DNA from: Mesodorylaimus sp. YZB2_4
Taxonomy: Eukaryota; Nematoda; Enoplea; Dorylaimida; Dorylaimidae
NCBI GenBank assembly: GCA_030248295.1
Contig: JASANH010000908.1
Location: 248,001 to 312,000 of the forward strand
Reading direction: 5' to 3'
DNA: 64,000 nt
A model generated the notes under the pieces. It was not told the origin of the DNA, did not search any database, and saw only the letters and a program-made list of their open reading frames with translations. Within the stretch, counting starts at the first letter, position 1. Every line of letters starts with the position of its first letter. Shown piece after piece: positions 21,934-33,800 of the stretch. Both the position numbers and the translations under genes were made by a program.

Positions 21934-23164
21934 ATGGAGACGAGCAAGATCGTGGCGTTGAGCGCCGTCGGATTCAGCTCCTTGGCTATGCTGGCTTGCG
22001 TAATCGTCGTGCCAACTATGTACGAGCAAATCAACGAGTTGCACGATGACATCATGTCGGAAATGAGCGAGTTCAGGGTAAGGACAATGTCAAGCCCACC
22101 AGGCCCACCTTATCAAATTAAACAATTTTAGATTCTGGCTGATGACATGTGGAAGGACATGATGGAAATGCGGACCAAGGCTGGCAGTGTGAACAAAGTG
22201 CCAATGATGGAACGCCAAATCGATGGAGCATCGCAGTCGTTCAGTTTCGCTGATGTCTTTTCTCGCAAAAAGCGTTTATCTCCTCCTGCTCCTGGGAAAT
22301 GCCGTAAGTCCCATGCATGTACCTAGACGCCTGGCATGACAGTTTCAGACACAATGATTATATCTTAGAATGCAATGCCAACAACAAATGCCCAGCTGGT
22401 CCTTCAGGCCCACCTGGTGGTGCCGGCTCAGACGGCTCACCAGGAGAACCTGGTAAACCAGGATCGCCAGGCAAAGACTATACACCAGGACCTGACTGCG
22501 AAAAGAACAAAACCCCACCGCCAGTTACGCCAGGCCAAGGCCCTCCAGGCCCTCCTGGACCTCCAGGTATGGTCAATGTAGAATTTTAGAGGAGCAATAC
22601 CTCAAACTGGCGATTACTATAGGTCCCGCCGGCCCGAAGGGGGCTCCAGGTGGTCCTGGAACCCCAGGAAAAGGTGGCGGCGTTGGTCCTCCTGGTCCGC
22701 CTGGACCTCCTGGCACACCTGGACCAGATGTAAGGAAACACGGCATTTTGTGTATGAACAAGGAGCATATCTCCTCAGTAACTTTAGGGAAAGCCTGGCC
22801 CGAAAGGTCCACCTGGTCAAAACTCTATTGGAGGAAAAGGTCAGAAAGGCCCGAAGGGCCCACCTGGACCAACTGGCCCACCTGGTCCGAAAGGACCACC
22901 AGGACCACCAGCTACTGGAGGCGGCGGTGTTGGCCCACCCGGACCAGCTGTAAGTCTAAGATAGCATCTTTGACATACTCTTCCTAATCATAACTGTCAT
23001 AGGGACCACCCGGAGGACCTGGACAAAACGGAAACCCAGGCGAACAAGGACCTCAGGGCCCGCCCGGCGACCCAGGTCCGGATGCCCAGTACTGCCCATG
23101 CCCACCAAGGAGTGGGTTGGTCAATCGCCGACGCGCTTTCTCGCTCCTCCGCAATTTCAATTAA
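21934..23164 (+). CDS. cuticle collagen 2 (nematode type)
   Basis: Six exons (21934-22077, 22132-22303, 22369-22566, 22623-22729, 22788-22949, 23003-23164) give 314 codons plus stop, all joining in phase. The N-terminus holds a signal-anchor helix ([21 protein letters not shown]). A basic site (RKKRL) before the first Gly-X-Y block fits subtilisin-type propeptide cleavage. Gly-X-Y blocks are separated by short cysteine segments (CNANNKC), and the end is [12 protein letters not shown] followed by an Arg-rich tail, a C-terminus known from a different cuticle collagen group than collagen 1. Introns are 52-65 bases and every one after the second lies in collagen repeats. Confidence 0.93.
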
Positions 23165-23274
23165 ACGCAGAATGCTCGAAACAACAGCAGCTGTTACGAA
23201 TACACCTCTGTTCTCACCTATGCGTAGCTGCCGGTCAGATGGCACCGCAATCCCACTTCTTTCTTTTTAAAGTA

Positions 23275-23280
23275 AATAAA
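23275..23280 (+). terminator. polyadenylation signal of collagen 2
   Basis: AATAAA lies 111 bases after the collagen 2 stop. Confidence 0.5.
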
Positions 23281-23369
23281 ATAATGCAGGACACTGGTTT
23301 TCTGGATTTCGCTGAGCCCACTAACACATCCCAACCTTATATCCACATATTGCATCCACTCTGAGCTCG

Positions 23370-23454
23370 AACTTGGCGGCTCCTTGAAGATCTCCTGTCA
23401 GGCAACCACCATTCCTGCTTGGGGTTGGGTGGGAGACCATCATGATTTATGCCC
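23370..23454 (+). pseudogene. 5S rRNA-like fragment (tentative)
   Basis: A segment with the order CTTGAAGATCTCCTGTCAGG, CAACCAC, GCTTGGGGTTGGGTGGGAGA and CC resembles the middle and box C part of 5S rRNA (the block corresponding to ACTTGGATGGGAGACC). The 5' half and terminal stem are not recognisable, so this is a decayed copy or a 5S-derived SINE head. Confidence 0.35.
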
Positions 23455-23459
23455 TTTGT

Positions 23460-24860
23460 TATGTCAGAAACATTCGGTCCCAATCAGCTTCAAGTACTGA
23501 ATTAGACACAACGATATTCAGTACATTCGAGGAAAACAATGTTTGAAAGCTCCAAATTATGGATAGGAACAAGCTAGCCATGGACAAAATCAGCTAGACT
23601 CTTACTTACACAAACAGGATCAGGCTTACATACTATGAAACAAGCGTTAAAATGATAGTCAAACTTCACATAGCTGGCACAGTTTCGTGCTTTGCCTTGT
23701 GGCCTAATTACGAGTACATAGAGTCGGTCGCTCCTCTGTATAAGCCTCATGCCTGGCGGCGGTTTTCAGCAAGTGGGAGAGAATTATTAATCTCCTTTGG
23801 CTGGGGAACATCAACCCCTCGGGTTAATGTTTCAGCCGCAAGACTCGCCTCACTGCGATCGACCACCTTTTCCTCTGTGAGTGCCAGGCTTGGTTTCACC
23901 TGTCGCATGGCAGATCCATGCGCACTCTCTCATAATCACTCTCATGAGTCGCTGAAAATATTCAAGCTCTCAGATACTCTAACTTATCAGTAAGCCTTGA
24001 TGGCTTTCGACCGGGGGGGGGGGGGGGAAGGGGGCCCTCTCTCCGCATCAAACAAACGAAACGGACCTCTGGTCGAAGTACCTTTTCCACATGGATGTGT
24101 GAGTAAATACGGTATGTACATACCTACAGTGCAATAAATGCCTGTGACCAAGTTTGGCAGGTGCCTAAGTTAGCGGGACAAAAACTCCGACTGGAGCTGC
24201 GTAAACCCTGTCGGCTGAAACGTCACGATGTCTCTCCCCTCGAATGTAACCTATCTGGAACCTATTCCAAGTGATACGGACACTCGAATATGCTCCCTTG
24301 GGACCTTATATGAGACTTGCGGCTCAGGCTTTCCCTAGTTTCGCTTCATTAGGTTAGTGCACTCTGGTCCAGGATCTCAGAAGGAGTTTCTGGAAGTACA
24401 AATAAATGGAAGATTCAGGATTATGCTTCATCGATTATAAAAACTGGTCCAAAATGGGTCCTGACGCTCACCCCGAATGTGCCCTCACACATGTCTCATC
24501 TGTATCCCAATTAAAATTTCATCTCAGCCAGAACCTTTGGAACGCAACGGCTTCTGGAGCAGAAGGTGTGCCGAGGGCTATTCTAGAAACTCTTTCTTTA
24601 AGGAAATCCATCAGCAAACATTATAAGTAAAAATATCTAATATGGCCCAGTGCAACAACAATTCGCTATAAATGTCAAAAAATGTACAAAAATTGGCACG
24701 TGAAACCGTTTGAAGCTGATGAGGAGCATCACATTACATTACGCCGTATAGACACTATAATTCTCTTTAGAAAAAAAGCGAAATATTTTTTAAAGACGGA
24801 AAGCGATGAACAAGTGCGCCGTGGAGGGAAAACAAGAGAAAATGCAATGGAAAAGAAACA
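23460..24860. other. intergenic between collagen 2 and CAPS
   Basis: The two genes converge here. A guanine run of about fourteen bases starts near 24012. A segment at 24364-24430 weakly resembles 51557-51625 (both contain TTTCTGGAAGTA), perhaps an old dispersed repeat. No gene seen. Confidence 0.4.
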
Positions 24861-24865
24861 AATCG

Positions 24866-27800
24866 CTAGCTCTTTCCGGGCCCATTAAAAATAGCAAAGC
24901 GGGATTTGCTTGAACTCTCCGATAACGAAGCATTTGTTTCTTCCAAATGTATACGTTTGCATATGCTCTGGTAAGTCTTGGAATTCAATTTTTCCTCATC
25001 GATACCATGAAGTTCGAAATCCGTGTAGACTTTCTGAAAATGCAAAGGATTCATATGCAAATTGAGATGGGAATTCGACGTGCAAAGATTGGATAGAACA
25101 CCAGAATGCATGACAGTACGTGTCAGAAACACCCAGGCCCAGATCCTGTGGCCATCACCCGCCTGCCGACCTGCTGAGGGAACAAAAACAAATAGCCCAA
25201 ACCAATGTGATCCATTGCAGTCATAATGCTTATAAAATTCCTACCTTTACAATGAATGACAAGCAGGTCAGCTGATAACTGGACAAGGAACGATCCAAAC
25301 GTTCCGTCATCCAATTATTCACCAACTTCATCTGCCCATCGTACCAATGCTAAAACGAGAAAAACCATAGGCGAACTCTATCCAAATGCAAATTTCATTC
25401 TTTTACCTCGAACAAGCGATTGACGTAAAGCTCATCGACCACGATCTGTCTCAATTGTTCCGAACAAGCGCGAACGAAAGTGACGTATTCATTGCCCATG
25501 TGACTACTTGACTGCGGTTTCGCTTGCTGTCTCTGCGTTAGGAAAAACAGATAAACGCAGACAATGCCAAATATAATCACGAACATGCAACATCGAAAAC
25601 GCAACCTGGTGATCGCAATACAAACAAATACAGAACCAAAAGCACCTGCTGCTGTGGTCGAACTGACTGCTTGTCAGTGCCAGCCGACGAAATTGACTCG
25701 CGAAAGCTATCAAACGAGTTCTGACGGGAATCAACGCTTTTGTGAGACGCAATACTGGTACGTGTACTCAAGGGCTGCTTCGTACTCGATGGGTCTTGAG
25801 AGCTGAACAAGCCATTGAAACGCCACTAAGCACAAACACAACAAAGGCTCAGTCAATACTAGCCAACTAAGGCTATTCATGCACAATGCAGTCATGCTTG
25901 CCTTGCTTGTAAGCCGTGCCATAACAAGACGGTGTAAAGGACAACACTTGAGACACGCCACACAGACGTACAGCACAGGCTCAATACACATACAGTAGGC
26001 ATTGCCAGTGTGTACCTGTTGAGCTGCCTGAGGCGATGTTCCTTGCGCTAACATAGGCGCCTCACTAACGAACGATTTCACCTTAAAAACGTACTTTCCA
26101 TGGAAACATCTGACAACCTTATCGAACATTGGGGAGAGAAGGACTCCACAAATTACCCCTACTGTTCGTTGGGACTAATCCCGACGAAATCACGGATTTG
26201 TACAGCACTACTAAGAACAACACACACAACATCCATGTCTGACATGGCTCACCTTTGCGAATATGTTGTTTGGCTTAGGCTGTAGAGAATTTGATTGCTT
26301 AGAAAAGTTGTTCAGATGAGCGATAGAAATCATACTCACAGCTATGGACAATATGGTACCCAGCGGGTTGCCTTCGTCATATCTAGCCATCTTTGATAAC
26401 AGCGCTTCCAGAACACCCAACAGCTAAAGCACAGAAAATAGCCAAAAAATCTCTACACTGGAAGAAAGATTCGTACCTTCTCAACCACGACTCGCTCCAT
26501 CTCCCGCAAAGCTTTCTCCAACATGTCATCCACTTTGTTGTGGTACTTGTGCTAAAATTAGCACCCTGATGCCACCATATGGGACACCAACACAATGCAC
26601 GTACCACATCCACTCCGTCGACTGAGCACAGTTTCACGGCTTGGTTCTTGGCATCGAATATCACATTGATCATCACGCATACCTCGGACGGAAGAATATA
26701 ATCTGTCGAACGCTTAGCTCGGTTCACGAATTGCTCGAAGCATTGAAGTGTGCTGAAAAGAGGGTTGGATATCAAATCCTGGAAAAGGTCCTCCTGAGTC
26801 AGGCTGCGTCATGTCTTACAATTCCACACATTTGCTTATCATATCAGACGCCAACGCTTTCATTCGCTTTTGCAAATGTTTCCCGAATTCTTCTTCGGGC
26901 CAATGCAAATCAGCGATGAATTGTTGCAATGCACTGAGTTTCCAAAATATATCTTCCGATGTTGCACAGCCATTTCTATAACGATCACAAGATAGGGCGC
27001 AGACAGGGTTTGGCTTGGGGATGTAGAGGCTCGACTGGCAATCGATACTCTGCACGGAGCCGGCAGCTGGGAGCGTCATTCGTCAGGGTGACGTTTCAGC
27101 CATGTACTAGGTCGGAAGACTTGGTAGGCTGCCCTGGGTTTTTGGCGTGGTGCAAAAGCTCCACCGGTCACTCCCTCCAGTAATACGGACCCAGTCGTAT
27201 TACAAATAATTACCCTCGCGATTCCCACTTCTCTTTGGCAAATCCTTTCTCTATCGATTGATCAATCGAATGCTCCATTAGGTCAGCATATCGAACTACC
27301 ATTGGTGCAAAGATCTCAACTAATCGCCGATGGAATGCACCGTTCTTAAGCGATGCTGAAAAATAGGCAATTGTGACTCCCAGCAGTGCCGAGGGCATTC
27401 AGGTACCCCTTTGCCCCATAAACCACAAAGACATACACTCATTTCGAAGATAATCATTCAACAGTTGGAACAGGGGAAATGCATCCCAGGTATCTGAAGG
27501 TTGAACTTGAAGTGCATCTTCCATATCGACAGCAAATAATGACCAAAAAATTTCGGCGTGCTCCATCAATAAATCGCTGAACCATGCAAATGCCTAAAAT
27601 CAAACATATAAGGTCATATTCCGATAGAATACAAAATGTTTAGCTCGCTATCTAGAGCAGACTAAGGCAAATTTTGTTAGGCTGATACAGGACAAGTTAG
27701 ACACCATGTTAGGACAGAGCACGCGCACATCAGGGGCAGGCACAACGTTATCACATGCACCACGCTACTATACAAACGAGCTGGAAAACTTTCACTTACG

Positions 27801-30800
27801 GTTCGGAATTGCTGCAAAGTGGACAAAAGAAAAACGAAGAAACGTATACAATACGATTACAGGTATCAAATGACTGGACATTATACACCACATACACTCG
27901 TACCTAACGATATGGCGTATTGGTCGTGTGTACCAGAGACATAGAATTTCAAGGGGTGGCGCCGACATATGGCCCTTCGACTGTCGACGTGTTTTTTAGG
28001 TGCAGTAGGTAATGCATGCAGCTGGTGACGAGCAACAAGATGTTTTCGGTGCACGATATACCTTATCCCTTCGTACAAGCTAGCATCCTCTACGTCAGTT
28101 TTGCGCAAGCGGTCAAATCATCGTGCTACCCCCTAAGTGATCTGTTGGCTTTAAGCATACAGCACTGCCATGCCGTGACCCACCTCAGTCTTGCATGCTT
28201 CATTAATCGTGCGCCCATCTTACGATCAGCGATCAAGAAGAGGAGTGTGTCTCACAAGGCGATGTGAAGTAACACTATGCTCGTTAGCGCAAGCTATGCG
28301 AACATGTCCAATACAGGGGCCTGTACATACTTCCAAACACCAATGCCCCTCAACGGGCTCTCAAAGGTGGGCTGCCCAGCACTACATACTTGTACGTGCT
28401 TTCGACCAGCATCAAATATGCTCTGCTTTCCACAATTTCCTTGCAGCCCCTTGTGCTCGCATTCGACGAGTCGGTGCAGGACAATGCGGAACACTCGTCA
28501 CACTGAGACACGAATGCCATGCATGCAGGCAGGCACTACGTCCGACAGTTCGTGTTGATACCCACTTATTGCACTGATGCTATGTTATGTGCTATTTTCA
28601 CCCAGAAGACTTGAGCTCATGCTTACCTCGCCATGGTGTTCTTCACTCTCCTTCAATAAATCGATACACAATTCAGCGATTCGTATCATATCTTCGATTC
28701 TTTGTTGATGGGTCACCTCACTGCCGATTCTTTCTGCAAAAGTTTAAAAATACTTCGCGTGCATTTCACAAGTGGACTAAATGATAAGTGATATGCACAA
28801 CACTTGCATCTATGATCGGCAACACTCTAAGACGGTGATGGTGGCTTTGAGCAGCGTGAAGATGCTTGATGCCAATACGTACAAAGCTGCAGCATGTTTG
28901 CAGAATGGATGCAAAAGCACTATGCGCACATGAACGTACTATAACACCCACACCTTGCGTATTGCCATATGGTAAGAGTGCTAGCCACATGCAAAAGAAA
29001 GAAGGAAGATAAGAAACAGATCGAACAAAAAGCCTCATGAGTAGGTTTCTGGGAATGCCAGTAATCATAGAGCCTATTAGATTTGCATGCGCCCTAGTAA
29101 TGCTTGACAATAGTGAATGGCACTACATAAAGAGTGTTTCTCAGCATCTCAGCCTTTCTAACTTTCACTGTTAGCGGTGTATTAGCAGCTTCACATACAG
29201 TATCTCTGCACAAATGTTTTTCTGCTTTGCAGCTTAATCATTCTAGCATGCCCAGCCTTGCTGTGACCACTGCCAAGATAATCCAGCCGTGCAGCACACG
29301 CCAGTTACAACTTGCATATTTGCACAGATGCAAACTGAGGACTACGAAGTGGCGGGATCGATACAGAGAGCGAACAAGTACAGTAGTATGAACATCGACC
29401 ATTACCGTGTTGATTTTGGGCCCCGCTAGCAGCACCGCCTATTGGTCGACCAGCTTGAATGAAAAGCATAAGGAGAAGAGAAGAAAAGATAAAGTATTAT
29501 GAATAAACTCGCCAGCAGCCGCACATGAATAAGGCGTTGCAAAAATCGCACATTTTTGTACTTTATAAAAACCTGCAAGCTGTTACCCGCCCCGAGTCGA
29601 CCCATATTGGATATACGGTAGATTCGTAAACCCTCCTTGGGACAAAGATTAAGCTAAGGCATTACCTTCCAATCTAGCTTCGTTGCATATACGCGTGTAA
29701 TTGACCAAGGCTGCACTAGCCAAACATTTCTTGATAACAGCTCGCACTTCTTCCGGAGGCACTGGCGTGACAACATCCTTCATCAGGACACGTTCCAAAA
29801 GGGATAATGTCGATTTCAAAGCGCCTTCAGGTCTCCCGAATGGAAAACAGTATCTATAAATGCTCATTTTACAATTTTTCAGTGATATGAAAAATTCAAA
29901 TGCTATGATTACCGATAATTGATAATCTGCTTCTCTAACAGCGTCCTTAAGCGTGTCTTGACCTTATCAAACTTTTCTCTTTCTTCTACTGTTACTGTGC
30001 CAACACCATCCGGCCTGAAATACACATAAAAGCTTTACAGTACTTTTCGAAAATTACAATAAAAATACAGAAATGTGTTTCGAGCCACGAGGCACAACCA
30101 CGACGTCCAAGAGGACTGGGACTAGGAGAGACTGATGGGGGTTTGCCTGAGGGGTTCGGCGAATCTAGGAATCCTACATCACCTTACCAATCACAACGCA
30201 CAAACCAATCTCACTGCACACTTTCTTCTTCAAATTATAATTTTTTGTTTTATAGTCACGTCAAAAGAAATTGAAAGATAGAGAAGAAAATTTTGACGAA
30301 CAAGAGAGGCTTCCATCCAAAGCTAGAAGAACATAGAGGTATGTTATGGCAGCTAGCACCACCGCCCTAGAAGGAAGGTACCATTTGGTCAACAAGTTTC
30401 AGATAGTGCCAAATGCAGAGGGGGAAGGCCAGCAAACACACACAACAGTGCTAAAATGCATGCCTATGCTGAGCACATAGAACAAGCTATACGGCCAGAC
30501 GGGCACACAGAACAGTGGAAGTGATTAAGTGGACCAAAGAGACGAGACGAAACGAGACGAGACAACACAGCATTTGAAAGACGACAGGGTGAATATATGG
30601 AAGGACATTGAACGATAAAGCACACGTGCTTCTGTGCAAGTATCGATTACCTTTGATGACCTTTGCCACTCGTGGCAGCCTTTAGCTTTTCACTGAAACA
30701 ATGCATTAAAGGATGCAAAAAAGGGGAAACAATTGTTTCGCGTATGCAGGCGACAAAAGAACATACAGCACGCATAAACATGAATTCGAATGACAAACAG

Positions 30801-33800
30801 TTGGAAACTACAGAAAATATTAAAACAGTTTTCAAAGTGAGTAAGTGGTCGGTCTACGGTTTGTGTAGTATTCATAACCCATCATGCAAAAAAATCTTCC
30901 ATTTCTTCACCTCTTCCATCCAAATCAGGCATCTAGCATTTGCATGGATCGAAATGCAGTGCGTGTATGTTACAGGCGTGAGGATCAAAACCTGGCTCGT
31001 GAATACGAACATATTCGGTGCGGGCATAACGTGTACATTGAGGGGTAAGATGTGCAAGTTGCAGTACCTGTTGCCGCTGGTCCTGGACCACGTTCTATGA
31101 ATCTGCACTAAAGGCTATACCGTACTCCAATTTGGCTATTCTACTCGTATGTGTGGACTAAGCTGCCAGGCTACGAAGCTCTGTTAATTCATGGCAATTG
31201 AAGATTTCGATGGCGAGGAATCATCAATTTACAAAACGTCACGTTAAAAAACAGGCATAGGCACGACTTACCTGTTTCCATGCACGTGGGAAGCGCAGAA
31301 GGCAAAGCTGTAATGCATCAGAGTCGGATCAATGACGTGGTCGTTTTCGGCTTTGTTCAACAAATCGTTGAGCAAACAAACGTGCCGATGGCAACCGCGC
31401 ACCATGTATCGAGCACAATACTCGTCAAGCACGAAGATTTGACCAGGCGAAAACCATCCCTAAACACGCAAATTACAGCTTTTCCTAGCTTACTATGGAT
31501 ACTCGGTTTTATGGCCAGTTTTAGAGTGCCTATATCTCAAGGCCAGTCCGTAACAAATGGGACGTACCAAAGAGCATATAGGCTCGTTTAGTCGATAATC
31601 GAGGGTTAGGAATTGCAATTTGGCGAATAGTTGATCATGAGGGAACTTGACAGGATCGGCCTGGATATAATCATCCATTCCATGCTTTTTAGCTTTGTCT
31701 GCTTCTAAAAAAATTCGGAAATTAGAGGTTAATTCAGGACTACTGTGGCCATGATACACTGGCAGATAGGATGCACCAGCAGGAGACAGCCGAGCTTACC
31801 ACTAGACGGTCTCAACGTAGAGCCCTGTTTCGGAGGCACGGGTTTATGAGCCTGTCCTGTGGCCCTGTACAGGGCCTGAACCCACAAATGTCGCTCATTG
31901 TCGTCCTCGGTTGCGAATTTGATTTCCTCTCCTTCTTTCAAGGCACTGAAGAAATATTTGCCGCCCATCTGGTAGAGATCTAAAAAATGGATCTTAACAT
32001 TAGCTACAAAATTTAGGGGGCATAGTGCAGGCACTCACCTCCATCAGGTTCTGCATAGTCAACTGTGAAACCATCCAACTGCATAAATTCGGTGGGCTCT
32101 GATTTTCTTTCTTTATAACTGCACATGGCGAACGTGTACTGCGATACTTGGACAAGACAAAAATATCGCTTTTTCCACCTTTTCCATACAACTTTGCCCA
32201 ATGCATAGCAATACCTAAAAACGATTTGCATTTATGTCAAAAATATTTTTAATGTCGATCATAAATTCCAAAAAGACGTGACATTCTTACCCGCAATATT
32301 TGAGATTCTGTGGCTTTTCCATGCGCACTGCGATTCGTATTCGTAGGCTTTGGTCGGTCGAATTTTTGGGCACGGTCATCTTATACCATTCTGGCGCCTT
32401 TGAACTATTTGGTGTCGGTCGTATGACAACTTTTCCAAGTTCCTTATCTTCAAATCTAAGCATGCCCGTATTTTCAGCGAATAATTTCACTTTGACAATT
32501 GGCAACGAATGAGGAGTAGTGAAATCGCCTTGCGTATCCCAACTTGGTTTCGACGCTTCTGAACTGCCTGTTTGTAATTTCTCACTGCCTTCTACTTCCA
32601 TGGTGCAATAAAGAACTCGACTCGGTTGGACTGATTTCAAATTTTGGACCTCCATAACTACGACCTAGGAAACTTGAGCTTTTCGTATCACGTTATCAGT
32701 TCGATCATTCGTGCTTACTTCGAGGTTAAAGTTCAGCACCACATCATTCTTGCTCAACGTGGGTTCATTCTCGTCGCCGTCTTTATTCAACGAGTGAGTC
32801 GATGAACGTCGTTTCAAGCTTAAAAAAAGACAGATAGCGAATGAAATCGAGTTCGACGAGGCGTATATGACGCTACTGATAAGGTACCGTGAAGGGCGAG
32901 GCTTGTGATTCCAAAACCAAGCATACTACAAATGCATTCTACCCGGACGAACATTGCCAGAAAAGAGAGATAACCGCATACGCAAGAAAAAATGCAACGC
33001 TAAAAATATGCAGTCACGCATAAAGTGCAGCTACGAATTTTATATTTCAACCCTACCACCAAGGCTAAAGGGTTTTGCTAAATACCCGCCACGCTTGCAC
33101 CTTTTATTCAGGCAGGCAAAAAGTGCAGAAGAAAAGTGAAGGCGAAAGAGGATACGATCAATCCAAACGTGTCCCATTTCCCACGACATCGAGGGAAAGA
33201 ACTGAACGTGACATCACCACGCTCTACTGATAGCTGTACAAAAACCAGACACATTCAGAAACCAAGAACAGAAAAGCATAAGGGTTCTATACAAACAACC
33301 AAAGAACAGTCTGATCGAAGAGTGAAAGAGTAAAGAATTTGTGAAAGTGGCAGTGCACCGAACGAGCGGGTCCGAAATTTTGATCAGGCCAGCATTCAGG
33401 CAGCCGCTAATTGCAGAGAATGAAAAACTAGAAGACATTCACTTTGTGCACACGGCACGGCATTAGCAGCTGGCGCTAAGGGCAGGTTGCAAAAAAGTCT
33501 CGTTAGCGAACCTGTTAAACAGGAAAGTATCCTGGGCGCCGAAGGAACGTGTTCTGCAAGAAAAACGTCCAATATTTTGTTATCTACAGTACATCGAATC
33601 AATATTTTTGTGTACTTGGCAAAAAAGCGCTTGACAAGGTATTGTTAGCGCACAATGTTAAAAATTTGGCACATGAAGCTATACTCTATAAAGCTTACCA
33701 TGAAAACTGTAAAAAGCACCTCCACTGCTAGGCCACATCCGCCTCTTACCTCCCTCTGGACCGCTCACGGAATGACTTCTTGGCCGTGGAAGAACCTTTG

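Noticed and set aside
22317-22589. Collagen ORF start inside an intron at 22317
   Set aside because: Only the part from 22369 is exonic. Upstream acceptor TTTCAG at 22343-22348 would run into an immediate stop in the required phase.
24012-24036. Long guanine run as a regulatory quadruplex
   Set aside because: Simple homopolymer in a gene-free region; no evidence of function.
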